64,000 nucleotides of DNA from Amorphophallus konjac (taxonomy: Eukaryota > Streptophyta > Magnoliopsida > Alismatales > Araceae), in contig CM040126.1 of assembly GCA_022559845.1 (NCBI GenBank), positions 225,066,641 to 225,130,640 of the forward strand, written 5' to 3'. Position numbers and translations under genes: made by a program. How positions within the stretch are numbered: position 1 is the stretch's first letter; the number at the start of each line of letters is the position of its first letter. The notes beneath the pieces were generated by a model. It did not search any database. It was not told the origin of the DNA and saw nothing but the letters and a program-made list of their open reading frames with translations. This document shows, in pieces, positions 31,304-43,666 of the stretch.

Positions 31304-33077
31304 GCTACAATTTGGGTCTCCCTAGGAGTAGCGACGAAATATATTTGGGATCCATTCAAAACAACAAAGAGTTGCATAGAGATAGGGAGAGACTAAAAAG
31401 AGCAGAGAGAAGGGTTTGCCGCCATGAATGGCGAGGGGGGCGACCCCCCCCCCTTGCTTCTTCCTTCGGAGCGGGACATGAAGCTGCTCCCCCATCGACG
31501 CAACACTTGGATCCTCGTAGAACATATGCGCTAATGCTGTTGACAAGGAACCAGAAGGCCAGGCCGCTTATTCCGCTCAAGGAGCCATCCTTCACTGATC
31601 AAGGAGAGCCGACAGTCTTCTTCTCAAAGTCTGACATTCAAGCTTCACTGCAGAGCCTTCGCTATGCCATCATAGCAAAATGCTCTTATGGCAGGCCAAC
31701 GATCCCAGAGATCAAAACTTGCCTAACTCAGCGAATGGCGTTATCTCTAGATTTTGTCATCGGTAGATTAAACCAGAGACACCTTCTCCTTCAGCTTGGC
31801 TGTGAAGGAGATTTCCTGAAGTTGCTGTTACAGAAGAACCTCTACATCAAGGGATTCCTATTTAGATTCTTCAGATGGACGCCGGAGTTCGATTATGCTG
31901 CGGGCCCTGCATCTGCTCCGGTGTGGTTAGGCTTTCCAGGGCTGCCTGTGAATCTTTATCATGAGGATTATATGAGATCCATCGCTGGTAATTTTGGACC
32001 TATCCTAAGGATTCATGACAGAACTATTGCCATGACTGATACATCTGAAGCACTTGCGTGTATTGAATTGGATCTCTCTGCCCCAAGGAAAGAACGTCTG
32101 TGGATTGATTTGGACGGTGCAAGATTCTGGCAACAGGTAAATTACCACAGGGTTCCACATTTGTGTACTGTGTGTCATAAACTTGGCCACTCAGATGTTG
32201 AGTACAAAAAGAAAATGGGTACTACGAGTATTGTTCAATCTCGGGGAGGTGCTGACAAGATGCCAGAGAGAAAGGTGTTTAGGCCTAGGGCTGCTGGCCC
32301 ACGAGCTGTTCGACAAGATGCCCCCACGAATAACAGGTTTGCTACTCTTCAGGGAAAGGATTTATCACACATGGGTGAATCAGTTGATGAGGATCAGTTG
32401 AATGCTCATGAATTTCCAGACAGGGATACTGATACTATGAAGCATCCAGATGATGGTGTGGATTTACAAAATGTTGACAGTACTAATCGGCCTTCAACTT
32501 CTCAGCAGGTTCAACACACAGAGCTCCCTTCATCCCAAATATCGACCGACTTGAACTCATCCAAGCAAACACATGGTCAGCAGGTCCAGGAGATAACAAT
32601 TATTTCAGATGAATCTTTGACTAAGCTGATGGAGGGGGGTATGTCTATAATGGATACTGGTATTGGTATCCCTCAGAGTGCTCAAATCACCAATTTACTA
32701 AATGACTCAAGGGAAGTAGAAAAGGAAAGTCTTCATCCTGCTCTAGTTACTAACACTGATGGTGATGTGGGCAGAAATTATGGAGGAAGGCATGGAGTCA
32801 GTCATTTGAATGAGCCTGATACGGATACCACCAACCTGGCAAAGGTGAAAAAGCACTGTCTTCTTATAATAATAGATCTGGAGACCTGTTGGCCGCTGAG
32901 CAATCATTTGCTGAGAACATATTCATGCAGGAAGTGAATGTTGGACAAGAGAAAGAATTATTGGACTGCTTAGATCGAGGGGTAAATCAGCAAGGGATCA
33001 AGAAAAAACAACCATTCACAAGGGCTAAAGCTAAACATTTAGCTGGTGGTCATCAACAGTGTTCCCTCTCCCAATGA
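31304..33077 (+). pseudogene. LINE ORF1: DUF4283-like protein with zinc knuckle
   Basis: A long frame runs to 32937 and continues in another frame at 32889-33077. The central region (about residues 140-280 of the open frame) matches the conserved ORF1 core of plant L1 elements: FVIGRLNQRHLLLQLG, GFLFRFFRWTPEFDY, WLGFPGLPVNLY, ACIELDLSAPRKERLW. A zinc knuckle follows near residue 290 (CTVCHKLGHSDVEY); its last Cys is Tyr, so zinc binding is probably lost. The tail is Ser/Thr/Asp-rich. A likely start is ATG 31424 (context GCCGCCATG), which leads into G and C runs at 31435-31451 and a different frame, so a homopolymer frameshift is probable there. Confidence 0.85.
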
Positions 33078-33901
33078 ATAGTCCCACTTTGATATGGAAC
33101 ATTGGAGGCATTGTCAATGCAAAGTCAATGCGCAGTATCAAAAATCACATTAGAATGAATGATGTTAAAATGGTTTGCATCATAGAACCAAAGATACCTG
33201 CTGATAGATTGGAAACTATAAGGCTTAGATTAAAATTTGATTGTGCATGTGTGAACCAGGAGGAGAACTCTAAAATTTGGCTACTGTGGCAATACCCTAT
33301 TTCAGTCTCGGTTGTGCAAAAGCATTCTCAATTCCTTACTGTGCAGATTCAGAATGGAGGCTGCGTAGACTATTTTGCTACCTTTGTGTATCCTTCATGC
33401 AATGTGGCTGGCAGAAGAGAGTTGTATGCAGAACTCATACAGTTTGGGAGCTCTGTTAATCAACCCTGGATTTTGGGTGGAGATTTCAATGCCTTTTTGT
33501 TACATGAGGAGAAAAAGGGAGGTACCATGGGTTTTCTCAATTCTATGATAGATTTCCAGGGTTTTGTTGCTATGGCAGGGCTTATGGATGCTGGTTATGT
33601 GGGTACTCCATACACATGGTCAAATAATCAGATTGGGGTGAGGAACATCAAGGCCAAGTTGGATAGAGTATTGTTTAATGATAGTTGGGCAGAGAATGTC
33701 CCTACAATCACTATCAAACACTTAATGACAGAACCCTCTGACCACTCTCCAATGCTTGTTTATCATCCTCAACCTAATTCTGGACCCAACAGATTTATCT
33801 TCCAACACATGTGGCTAGAGGATGAGAATTTTAATACTTTAGTGCGGAATGCTTGGGACGTTGTCTCTGTGGATCACCATAATCCTTTCTATACTCTCTA
33901 G
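33059..33901 (+). pseudogene. LINE ORF2, apurinic-like endonuclease domain
   Basis: 280 open codons forming the N-terminal endonuclease that nicks target DNA. Motifs of the exonuclease-endonuclease-phosphatase fold: WNIGG (residues 13-17), EPK (43-45), GGDFNAF (140-146), TPYTWSN (183-189), LDRVLFN (201-207), SDHSPM (227-232). All catalytic positions look intact. The frame ends at TAG 33899-33901 in the linker to RT and continues as HKLKALK, so the stop is an internal nonsense mutation. Confidence 0.9.
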
Positions 33902-33925
33902 CACAAACTCAAAGCTCTTAAACCT

Positions 33926-35854
33926 GTGATCAAGCAATGGAACAAGGACCACTTTGGCAACATTTTAGATAGGAAAGCTAAAACAGAGGAGGAGGTGAAG
34001 TTGGCTGAATCTGTATTTGATGAAGACCCTAATGAGGCTAATAGGATATCTCTTCAAATTGCACAAGCTGATCTAAGAAGGTGTCTACACATGGAGGAAA
34101 GTTTCTGGGGGCAGAAGGCAAGAGTTAACTGGTTGCAGTTAGGGGACCGAAATACTAAATTTTACCATCTCTATGTCAAACAAAGAAGATCAAGAATGAC
34201 TATACACAGAATCAAACTTGACAATGGCAATTGGTGTGAGGAGTCAGTGTTGAAGGACAAAGCTGTGGAATTTTTTAAACAACAATTCACATCTGCTGAG
34301 CACCAAATCAATCCTGAAGTCATGAAGCACATCCCTTGTCTTATTTCAACAGAGGAAAATAATGCCCTTACTGTTATGCCTGAGAAGGAGGAAATTAAAA
34401 ATGCTGTTCATTTACTGTCTCCAGACAGTGCCCCAGGTCCTGATGGATTCACAGGGAAATTTTTTACTTCATGTTGGGACATTATATCTGTAGATGTCAC
34501 TCAAGCGGTGCATGGCTTCTTCAAAGGGTTCCCCTTGCCGAAAGGTACCACTTCCTCATTAATTGCTATGATTCCTAAAGTGGCTTCCCCTAACACATTC
34601 GCTGATATGAGGCCGATCAGTCTCTACAACTTCACATATAAAATCATATCCAGAATTATAAGTAACAGGTAGGTGGATATCCTTCCTAGAATTATACCTG
34701 AAAACCAAGGGGCCTTTGTTAAAGGTAGGAACATTACATACACCATTTCTCTTTCTTCGAAAATGATGAAGGAGTTGGGTAGGAAAATTAGAAGAAACAA
34801 CATCATCCTCAAATTAGATATGGCCAAAGCATATGACTGATTAGAGTGGGATTTCCTATTAGCTGTTATGAAAGCTTTTGGGTTTTCTAATAGATTTTGT
34901 TCTCTGATTTCCTTGATGCTGAGTAATTGCTGGTTCTCTGTACTATTTAATGGAACCCCAACTGGTTATTTCAAATCTACTAGGGGGGTCAGACAGGGGG
35001 ACCCCTTGGCCCCGACATTATTTATCATTACAGAAGAAGCTTTAAGTAGAGGTATAGCCAGCTTATTCAACAGTGGGTAGGTGCAGCACTATCATGTGCC
35101 TCGAGGCTGTCAACAAATCACACATTTACTATATGCTGATGATACTTTGTTGTTTTTGAATGGACTATCAAAGAACATTAAAGGTTTGCTTGCTTTCATA
35201 ACGGAATATGAGGGTTCCTCTGGTCAGAAGGTGAACAGTAGTAAAAGTAGCTTTATAGTCTCACACAAGTCTTCAGCTGCAGTTATTAAAAGACTGGCAG
35301 ATAATACAGGATTCCAGCACAAAAGTGGTCTTCAATCTTACTTGGGGGTACCTCTTTTTGAAGGGAGGAAAAGAGTCTCACATTATAAATCAGTACTGGA
35401 TAAAATATGCAATAGGCTTGAGAGTTGGCAATCAAAATTCTTATCCCAAGCGGGCAGAAGGTGTCTCATAAACTCAGTGCTCCAATCAATCCCAATTTAC
35501 ACTTCTAGTGATTCATGCTTACCAGCAACTGTTATTGGAGAAATTAATAAGCTGTGTGCCAACTTCTTTTGGAGTGGCAAAGAAGGTTCAAAGCGCCATT
35601 GGGTTTCCTGGAATAATATTACCAAACCAATTGAAGAAGGAGGGCTTGGGATAAGAAGTTTACATCATATTCAAGTTACTATGGTGGCCAAACAGATTTG
35701 GAAGATTCTTAATGGTACATCACTTTGGTCTCAGTTTGCATCCACTAAATATTTAAAGGGACATCTCAGCACTCTTGATAAGCCTTTCCCTGCTGGAGTT
35801 AGCAAAGATGTCTATAGAAAAGCTAAGCAACTGGTGCTGTCCAATACTCAATAG
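33926..35854 (+). pseudogene. LINE ORF2, reverse transcriptase
   Basis: Open pieces 33926-34672, 34868-35080 and 35081-35854 lie in or near one frame. Motifs in order: WLQLGDRNTKFYH, SPDSAPGPDGFTGKFF, IAMIPKVASP, MRPISLYN, then GVRQGDPLAP (about 34990) and the active-site YADD (about 35131-35142). The thumb has LQSYLGVPLFEGRKR and RWVSWNNI-like RHWVSWNNI. Stops at 34670, 34838 (after AKAYD), 35078 and 35852 break it. The order and motifs are diagnostic of plant L1 RT. Confidence 0.92.
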
Positions 35855-36295
35855 ATTCCCATGGATGGGAACACAATTGATATGCTGAAGGATAATTGGT
35901 ATGGAATTGCTCTGGCCCCTCATGTCAACATCCCTAAAGTCACCCTGAGGGAAGCAGTATTAAACTTAAATCACCAGGTGTGGAATTATATCCCATCGAG
36001 CATTGCTCACAACATCAAAAACATGTAGCTATAATAGAAACCAGACATGTGTGTATGGGTAGCTAATATAGATGGCACCTATTCAAGCAAATCAGCTTAT
36101 AATGCTGCCCGACCATAGGGAAATAGAAGAATACCACTGAGAAAGATCTGGGGAGCCTACATCCCCCCAAGGGCATCCATGTTCTGCTAGCGGTTACTGC
36201 ATCTTGCAGTACCTGTTGACTGCTCTATAAAAAGCAGTGGCATCTACCTCCCATCCAAGTGTGTTTGCTGCAACAATAATTATCAGGAGGAGAGC
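35855..36295 (+). pseudogene. LINE ORF2, zinc-binding-type C-terminal region
   Basis: Stop-rich stretch between RT and RNase H. Fragments such as WVANIDGTYS, then PRASMFC and the Cys pattern in KCVCCNNN, with HLFLES just downstream (36299), match the Cys/His region (zf-RVT type) after plant LINE reverse transcriptases. It is degraded and cannot be one product. Confidence 0.7.
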
Positions 36296-37185
36296 TTGAA
36301 TCACCTCTTTCTTGAAAGTCAACTGGCCAAACACCTGTGGAGGTTCTTCAGAACTCTTTTTGATTCCCGATGCAGAGTGTCTAACTCTATTACTGGTTAT
36401 TGTTGGGATGTCATTCGCTCAGCTGAATTCAAATCCCCATATGGGTTTGCTGCCATAATTACCATGATGCACATATTATGGGAAGTGTGGAAGGCTAGAT
36501 GCAAACTCAGGTATGAAGGTAAGGGGCCTTCGGTTAGAATTATACAGCAACAAATTATGAGACAGACTGAATTAGCTTTGTGTAAAATGTGCTTTAGTAA
36601 AGCTCCAATAGCAGGTGAAAGGAGTGTGATGGAACATTTCAATCTCACTTATAGCTGCAAAGAGAACCCTCCCAAGCTCATCAAATGGTCATGTCCCAAC
36701 ACAGAATATGTATTAAATGTGGATGGGGCTGACAAGGGAAACCCAGGACATGCAGGTGGTGGCAAATGCAATAGGGGCAGTAAAGGAGAACTCATTCATG
36801 GATTCTCATACTATTACGGAGTGGGGAGTAATATGGTGGCTGAGGCTAGAGCACTTCTAGATGGAATGCGAATTCTTGACAAGTGCAGGCTCCCAGTGGT
36901 TGCTATATATTCTGATTCTAAAGCATTATTACTATGCTTCAATCTAGTGATCGTCCCCCATGGAGGATATGCAAATGGTGGGACGAAATCAAACATATTA
37001 TTGATAAGAACAAATGGAGCATTCAACATACATATAGGGAAGGGAACACTGTTGCAGATGCCTTAGCATCTTTAGCCTGCTCAACCCATGTCAACCAGGA
37101 CTTCAAGTGTTGGAAGGAGCTCCCAAGAAGAGCTCATGGCTGTGCTACGGTGGATGCTGCCGGTCTCCCTAGTTGGAGGAGATGA
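36296..37185 (+). pseudogene. LINE ORF2, RNase H domain
   Basis: The first frame (36296-37066) carries the end of the zinc region (HLFLES, AKHLWRFF) and the RNase H start: LNVDGADKGNPG (catalytic Asp of VDG), EARALLDGM and YSDSKALL. A frame change near 36940 then gives the C-terminal part in another frame (WWDEIKHIIDKN, YREGNTVADALA, with the last catalytic Asp). Plant-type RNase H domains of this kind are known in some plant L1 clades. Confidence 0.88.
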
Positions 37186-37284
37186 GGCACCTTTGGATTT
37201 TTCTTGATTTCATTTATTCCTTCATTTGTTACACTCCCAGGGGTATGCCCCGTGGTACACTTGTAAAGATTTTCCTTCAATATC

Positions 37285-37374
37285 AATAAAATTAGGGCCG
37301 GAGACTTTTGGTGGAATTAGCATAAATTGTGTAATCCCCCAAGAGTTCTCTTTGGTCTCGTTTACAAAAAAAAA
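37285..37374 (+). terminator. LINE 3' end: polyadenylation signal and A run
   Basis: AATAAA at 37285-37290, then a 9-base A run ending at the duplicated target bases. A short tail and a perfect 15-bp duplication are as expected for target-primed reverse transcription. Confidence 0.75.
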
Positions 37375-38197
37375 GATTAATTGATGTACCCATGGGTGCT
37401 GAAATTTCCTTCAAATTTTCCAAGTTGAATATCTTCAATAGGTTTTTGATGTACTTGGACTGAGTTATGAATGTACCTTCCTTAGTATGAGTTACATGCA
37501 GTCCAAGAAACAGTTTTAGCTCACCCATTAAACTAATCTCAAATTCTTGTGTCATTAAATCAGAAAATTCCTCACATAAAGTTGGGTTAGTTGAGCCAAA
37601 GATAATATCATCTACATAGATTTGCACAATGATAATGTCAGGATTACATACCTTTGTAAACAAGGTTTGGTCAACCTCACCTCTTGTGAACTTCTTTTCA
37701 GTAAGAAACATGCTAAGCCTGTCATACCAAGCTCTTGGAGCTTGTTTCAATCCATAGAGAGCTTTATTCAATTTATAAACATGGTTAGGATAATTAATGC
37801 ATTCAAAACCAGGAGGCTACCTAACAAACACATCCTCTTTTATTTCTCCATTTAAAAAGGCAAATTTTACATCCATCTGCTGCAATGTTATTCCTAATGA
37901 GCATGCATAGGCTAAAAGAATTCTGATGGCTTCTAACCTAGCTACATGGGCATATAATTCCTCAAAATCAATACCATATTCTTGATTATAACCCTGAGCT
38001 ACCAGTCTAGCCTTATTTCTAACAATATTGCCCTGCTCATCTGTTTTATTCCTGAAAACCCACTTGGTGCCTATGATAGTGCCATGGTCAGGTGGAGGAA
38101 CTAGGTCCCATACCTTGTTCCTTTCAAACTAGTTCAGCTCCTCGTGCATGGCATTGATCCAATGCACATCTCTAAGAGCACTGTCAATATCTTTGGG
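37373..38197 (-). pseudogene. Copia reverse transcriptase, right of the LINE
   Basis: On the minus strand the RT begins after a TAA near 38198 and reads through [58 protein letters not shown] and then, after a TAG, NKALYGLKQAPRAWYDRL and the active-site YVDDIIFGS. It ends at GTSINL, where the LINE is inserted, and continues at 31303. Active-site Asp-Asp is intact. Several stops break the frame. Confidence 0.92.
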
Positions 38198-39775
38198 TTA
38201 TATTTGAGAAATCAATGCAAAAGAATTTAATTCATTTTCAGCTCTAAAGTGTGATCTAGTCCTAGGAGGGTCATGCAAATTACCAATTATGTTATCTATG
38301 GGATGATCTCTATGAAATCTGACATTGATAATTTGATTACCTTGGTTCTCTATTACCTCCTCCTGAGCATCAGATTGCTCTACATTATTTTCTTCGGATT
38401 GATCTCCAGAATCCTCATCTTTCAGAATTTCACCATTATTCTTTTCCCTGCACAAACCATTATCATATTTAGTCATAGTTTCATCAAAGACCACATGTGG
38501 AGATTCTTCTACTGTCTTAGAGTTTAAATTATATATCCTATAGGCTCTGGATTTTTCTGAATATCCTAGAAATATTTCAAGATCACTTTTAGATTCAAAT
38601 TTGTCAAGGTCTCTTTTATTATTAACATGCAGAAAATATTTACATCCGAAAACCTTGAAATAAGCTAATGAAGGTTTCTTACCCTTAAGAATTTCATACG
38701 GAGTTTTCTTGGTAAATGGCCTTACCAGAGCTCTGTTGACAATGTGACATGTAATGTTAACTGCTTCAGCCCAGAACTTCCTAGGTAGGTTACCTTCTAC
38801 TAACATGGTCCGAGCCATCTCTACAAGGGTTCGGTTCCTCCTCTCCACTATTCCATTTTGCTCGGGTGTCCTAGGTGAGTAGAACCTATGAGTGATACCA
38901 TTTTCCCTGCAAAATATTTCAAACTGTGAGTTTTCAAACTCACCACCATGATCAGATAAAATGTTGAGAATAGAATTGACATTTTCTTGTCTAATTTTTA
39001 GATAGAACTCCTGAAATTCAGTAAAAGCATCATTTTTGTGTGTGAGGAAAAACACCCAAGTGAATATAGAAAAGTCATCAACAAGTACATATCCATATCT
39101 TCTTCCTGATAAGCTGACTGATCTTGTAGGTCCAAAAAGATCCATATGAATTAACTCACAAGGTCTAGAAGATAGGTTCTCTGTTCGAGATTTGAATGAC
39201 TTCCTAGTTTGCTTGGATTGGGTGCATGCATCACATATTTTATTTTCATTTTTAAAGGAGATTTCAGGGAGTCCTCTAACCATGCAGTGTTTATTCAATT
39301 TATGAAGAATAGTGTAACTGGCATGACCTATTCTACGATGCCAGAGATAGGCCAAATCATCTTTGTTTGCTGTGAGACATAAATTGGAATGTGCAATGTC
39401 ATCTAAATCTACCAAGTAGATATTATTTACTCTCTTACCAGAAAACTTAACAATATCAGAGTTAGGTTCATAAATGTTGCATCCATGAGAATCAAAGACT
39501 ACTCTATGACCTTTATCACAAAGCTGGTTAATACTAAGCAGATTATAAGCAAGTCCTTCAACCAACAACACTTCATCAATACAATAGGTAGTACACTTAC
39601 CTACCTTTCCTGACCCAATGATTTTTCCTTTGGTATTACCTCCAAAGGTGACCTGTCCTACACTCTTTTCGACCAACATACAAAATTTTGCCTTGTCCCC
39701 AATCATGTGCCTGGAGCAGCCACTGTCCAAGTACCACATATTGTGCTTGACTGCCAGGCATACCTGCAATGACAA
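38198..39775 (-). CDS. Copia protease and integrase
   Basis: 525 open codons. The aspartic protease active site is in WYLDSGCSRHMIGD (about residues 14-27). The pre-integrase zinc region has HRRIGH and CDACTQSKQ. The integrase core shows IHMDLFGPT (first Asp), LSDHGGEFEN (second Asp) and SPRTPEQNGIVERRNRT (Glu), so the DDE triad is present. The C-terminal integrase has RPFTKKTPYEIL, KVFGCKYF and FLGYSEKSRAYRIYN, followed by an acidic tail leading to RT. It is the best-preserved coding part of this element but is normally made only from a gag-pol polyprotein, which is broken on both sides. Confidence 0.93.
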   Translation of the reverse strand: MSLQVCLAVKHNMWYLDSGCSRHMIGDKAKFCMLVEKSVGQVTFGGNTKGKIIGSGKVGKCTTYCIDEVLLVEGLAYNLLSINQLCDKGHRVVFDSHGCNIYEPNSDIVKFSGKRVNNIYLVDLDDIAHSNLCLTANKDDLAYLWHRRIGHASYTILHKLNKHCMVRGLPEISFKNENKICDACTQSKQTRKSFKSRTENLSSRPCELIHMDLFGPTRSVSLSGRRYGYVLVDDFSIFTWVFFLTHKNDAFTEFQEFYLKIRQENVNSILNILSDHGGEFENSQFEIFCRENGITHRFYSPRTPEQNGIVERRNRTLVEMARTMLVEGNLPRKFWAEAVNITCHIVNRALVRPFTKKTPYEILKGKKPSLAYFKVFGCKYFLHVNNKRDLDKFESKSDLEIFLGYSEKSRAYRIYNLNSKTVEESPHVVFDETMTKYDNGLCREKNNGEILKDEDSGDQSEENNVEQSDAQEEVIENQGNQIINVRFHRDHPIDNIIGNLHDPPRTRSHFRAENELNSFALISQI

Positions 39776-40381
39776 TTAAGCAGAAGAGTTTGGAACCCAA
39801 AAACATTTGGGCTCCAGAACAGAAGTAACATTATTCAAACATGACAACAAATGCTTTGGAATCCACATCTGTTTGAGAATTGTTTGTTTGGTGGATTTGT
39901 TTATTTTCTTCTTGTTGTTATTCTTCTTTTCAACATTAACAGCTTGAATCTTTCTTGTTCTGTTCTGTGTCATGACATCATTATTATTAGCAGATTGAGC
40001 ATGTTTGTGCCAGTGCCTAGGCCAGTGAGCATTCATTGTAGTGTAGCTAGTGGTGGTCCTAGACTGAACATAGTAACTGTAGTTTCTTGGATTTCTATAC
40101 TTGACTTGCCCATACTACTTCCCATCATGATGTCTGAAATTCTAACTAGGGTGTGAATAATGAGCTAATCTTAAACTAGCTCTATCCCTACCATACCTAC
40201 TGAATTGATGAGAATGTGTGAATTGATGTGGAGTGAAAGTTGGAGCTCTGGGATAATAAGATTGACCTGAGTTACCCTTGTTTGAGTTTTGTCTCCTGAA
40301 CACCTTAGGCCCACTTGAAGTATACATGGGTATAGATTGGGTCTTTTTCTGATTTTTCTGTGGAGACTTGGTGAACCTATT
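39776..40381 (-). pseudogene. Gag-to-protease linker of the copia element
   Basis: Two short open pieces (39776-40036, 40142-40327) rich in Asn, Lys, His and Tyr, ending QMWIPKHLL, then CFWVPNSSA just before the protease. The other SIRE-like element has the matching end MVWVPKNAK at 61526, so this is a real linker. Stops separate the pieces. Confidence 0.7.
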
Positions 40382-42202
40382 CTAGAGTTTTGGTGTATAT
40401 GAAGGTTGACATCTAACCTGAAATTTGCCCTGAGGTGTGGGACTGTGTGTGCTCACATGACTAGACATATTAATTTTTTGTTTCCCCTTGTCCTTGGCAC
40501 TAGGCATTTTGAAATTAGCAGACTTTTCTGAAGTATTTCCACTGCTCATTTTAATGAGAGGTCCTTTTCCCTTTTCTACCACAAATGAGACAGTCTTGAT
40601 TTCAAAACTCTTTTTAGCAGTTGGATTAAAACCTAGCCCCTCTTTTCTAAAATTCACCTTAATCCCCAAAAGAGCATTCAGCTTGTCAGTCCCTTGAGTC
40701 ATGTTCTCAATAGTTTGTTGTTTGTCCTTGTTTTGTTTTTCTAGATTCTCTACATTCTTCTTCAGCTTAGTGTTTACTCCCAATACATCATCATATTTTT
40801 CGTTTACAATTTTCATTTCCTTTTCAAAATTCTGCAATCTAAGCTCAGATCATCAACAACATTTTTCAACATTTTGTTTTTTTTTTCTAGCATCAATCAA
40901 AGTAATTTTTATTTCATCAAATTCATCACAAGATTTCTTTAAAATATCATTTTCAGTTTGAACATAGGCAATTTTATCAGACAATGTGGTATCATTTATG
41001 ATAGAATTAACTTTTCTTTTTAAATGCCTATTCTCCTTTTTAACATCATCGAATTTATCAAGAAGTTCAGCATATGCATCCTCCCAATCAGAAATAGTGT
41101 AATTCTCAAAGGGAGAGATTACCTGATCATCTTCATCATTTTCACTATTCTTGGCCATTAGATAGATTTGGCTTCTTTCCTCTTCACTTTCAGAGGTGCA
41201 GCTATGACTGCCCTCATCCTCGTCACACCAAGTATTGATCATAGCCTTTCCTTTATTGTTCTTCATTTTTGGCTTTTCTTTTTGAAGCTCTAGACAATCT
41301 GCCTTCAGGTGGCCAGATCTCCTGCAATGATAACAAATATTAGTATCATTCTTTTTGGCAGAATTAGATTTATACCTTGAATGTCTCCTGCCACTAGGAT
41401 TTTTCCTTCTGAATTGTCTTCCTTCTTTTCTCAGGAATCTTTTAAACTGACGGGTCAGCATAGCAAACTGATCATTTTCAATTTCTGTTCCTGAAGAGCT
41501 ACTTCCACTGGATGACCCCTTGCTACTAGATGTTGCCTTCAATGCAATGGGTTTCTTCTTTTTCTCTAACTCATCTGATCGAGGTAGATTCATCTCATAG
41601 GCCATGAGAGAACCTATCAGCTCATCCACTGTTGTAGAAGCTAAATTCCTAGACTCCTCAATCACAGTGGCCTTGGTATGCCATATAGGAGTCAGAGATC
41701 ACATAATTTTCCTCACCAACTCATAATCACTATAATTCTTTCCCAAGCTTCTAAGGCTGTTGGTGATGACCATAAGTCGAGCATACATTTCAGTGATATT
41801 CTCATTCTGCTTCATCTTGAAAGCCTCATACTCCGAGACCAGCATGTTTGCCTTGGTCTCCCTTACTTGTGAAGTTCCCTCATAAATCACTTCTAGTTTA
41901 TCCCACATCTCTTTCGCTGTAGCGCAGGATGAGATCCTAGAAAATTCTGTGGGATGTAGAGCACACTGGATGGCGTTGATAGCACTCCAGTTAAGTGTAG
42001 ACTTTCGAATCTCCTCTCGTGTCCATAATTCCTCGTTCTAAGACAAATTGAAGGGACCCTTGCTGACAACCTTCCAGATTTCATAGTCCTTAGCTCTCAG
42101 AAATACCTGCATACGGTTCTTCCAGTAGGAATAGTTAGAATCATCAAAGTAGGGCGGCTTACTTGTTAAATGACCTTCGGCTATTAACCCTCTAGCATCC
42201 AT
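40382..42202 (-). pseudogene. Gag of the copia element
   Basis: Starts at ATG 42200-42202 (MDARGLIAEG), with the conserved YSYWKNRMQVFLRAKDYE. An in-frame TAG at 42038-42040 interrupts the N-terminus. The UBN2-type capsid domain follows (MWDKLEVIYEGTSQV, KMKQNENITEMYARL) to a TGA at 41699. The next piece (40853-41665) has a Ser-rich stretch, a CCHC knuckle (CYHCRRSGHLKADC) and an acidic tail; 40382-40837 is a coiled-coil-like, Lys/Glu/Asn-rich segment ending LLGIKVNFRKEGLGF. A gag this long is typical of SIRE/Maximus. Confidence 0.88.
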
Positions 42203-42244
42203 AATGGCTACCTCTTCAGGATGTTAGTCCCTGTAGAAGAGTTA

Positions 42245-42258
42245 GGCTTTGATACCAA
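42245..42258 (-). other. Primer-binding site of the copia element
   Basis: TTGGTATCAAAGCC on the minus strand, next to the 5' LTR; one change from the usual initiator tRNA-Met site. Confidence 0.88.
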
Positions 42259-43193
42259 GTGTTAAGTAGATCTAGAGGGGGGTGAATAGATCTTTCCCCT
42301 TAAAATTGACAGAATTAACTGATATATGTAGAATTCAAAATTACTTACTATCAACAACCAAAGCAATCACAGAACATTCAACTCATAGATCAATATCGGT
42401 TTGCAAAGATATCAGCAGATATAGTGACTGACTTAATTGCCAATTGATCTATTGCACATTAATGAACTTGGAAGAGGTACATGGCGGTGGTTCGACTCTA
42501 GGAGACTCCTCACACAAGAGATTCACCTTCTAGGTAAGTGTGACCTATCCTTTGTGTGTAATCCTTTTATATACTTTCTTCTAGCTCAAGAATGAACAAG
42601 AAATCAAGCAATTAATTCAGATAGACCAGCAAGAAAAATACAGCAAACACACCTACAATAGCAACCACGGACATAAGGAATTTTAGGTGGTTCGATCTCC
42701 TCCAGAGATCTACGTTCACCCCTTACTAAAATGAGTAAGGCTTCACTATTGAGCTTTACAGCTTGCTACGGCTGATCCACAGCTTTGGGGAACAAGTTCC
42801 CTACAGACGCTGAGCCTTACAGCTTTAGCTAACCAGAGGAATCTTCCTCTGCTGCTAGGCAATACAGCTTGGCCAACTGCTGACTTATAGCTTTAACAAT
42901 CCACTGACACACAGCTTGAGTAAACAAAGGTTTGTAAAACAGATCAAAGAAATTAAGAAAACAAGAGAATGTAGCTCTGAATTGAGCAGACTGGTTTTGG
43001 TTTTGAACTAGGAACTAGGAACATAAAACACACTCACTCAACAGAACTCCAACGCACTCCTCTTTCCTCAATTCTATCCTTCCTCCTTCAAACTGATTAG
43101 CCTCACTCGGGTATCTTCTCTACTCTCAATTTCAGTTCACTGGATGCTCACCCTTCTACTCTGCTTTGTTGCTGAACTGAGTGATCGGCCCTT

Positions 43194-43201
43194 CTTTTAT
43201 A
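43194..43201 (-). promoter_or_regulatory. Probable TATA box of the copia element
   Basis: TATAAAAG on the minus strand, conserved in the other LTR. A second candidate (GTATATAAAAG, 42564-42574) lies further downstream; I favour this one because it lies just downstream of the repeat-rich U3. Confidence 0.5.
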
Positions 43202-43666
43202 ACCTCCAGGAGATGGGAGCGTGGTCGCCACAATTCCCGCCAAAATTTTATGCCAGATCTGATCCAAACTTGTCCACGTGTTAGCATCAATGAGCTTTTA
43301 CTTTCCACGTGGCAGGATTCTCTATTATACGCCTTGCCTCGGATCACGTGCCAGTCACTTATCATCATACACGTGACTGTATCAATGATGACTCTGCAAG
43401 CGTTCGATGATACTGGGCTTTGCTGCTTCCTAGGCTTGAATTGTTCAATCCTGGTTCAATTCATAAGTCCCTGTTATCAGATAAAGGTATTTAATCAAAC
43501 ACATGATAGTCAATAAAAACCTATAATAATGACAATATGCTTCATGATGTATGGGGGTGATTATAATGTAATTGAAACCATGAAGACAAAGAATCATAGA
43601 TCATTGATGCTTAATGTATGAAACTCATGTGCTCTCATTGACTTGAATGCATAAGCCTTATATATG

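Larger units (their letters stand above)
31304..37372 (+). mobile_element. L1-type LINE with RNase H, inserted in copia reverse transcriptase
   Basis: 6069 bp ending in a short A run. The 15-bp target duplication AAGATTAATTGATGT lies at 31289-31303 and 37373-37387. It carries ORF1 (nucleic-acid binding) and ORF2 (endonuclease, RT, Cys-rich region, RNase H), the arrangement of plant L1 elements. The length and the presence of ORF1 suggest it is close to full length. Many stops in ORF2 make it inactive. Confidence 0.93.
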
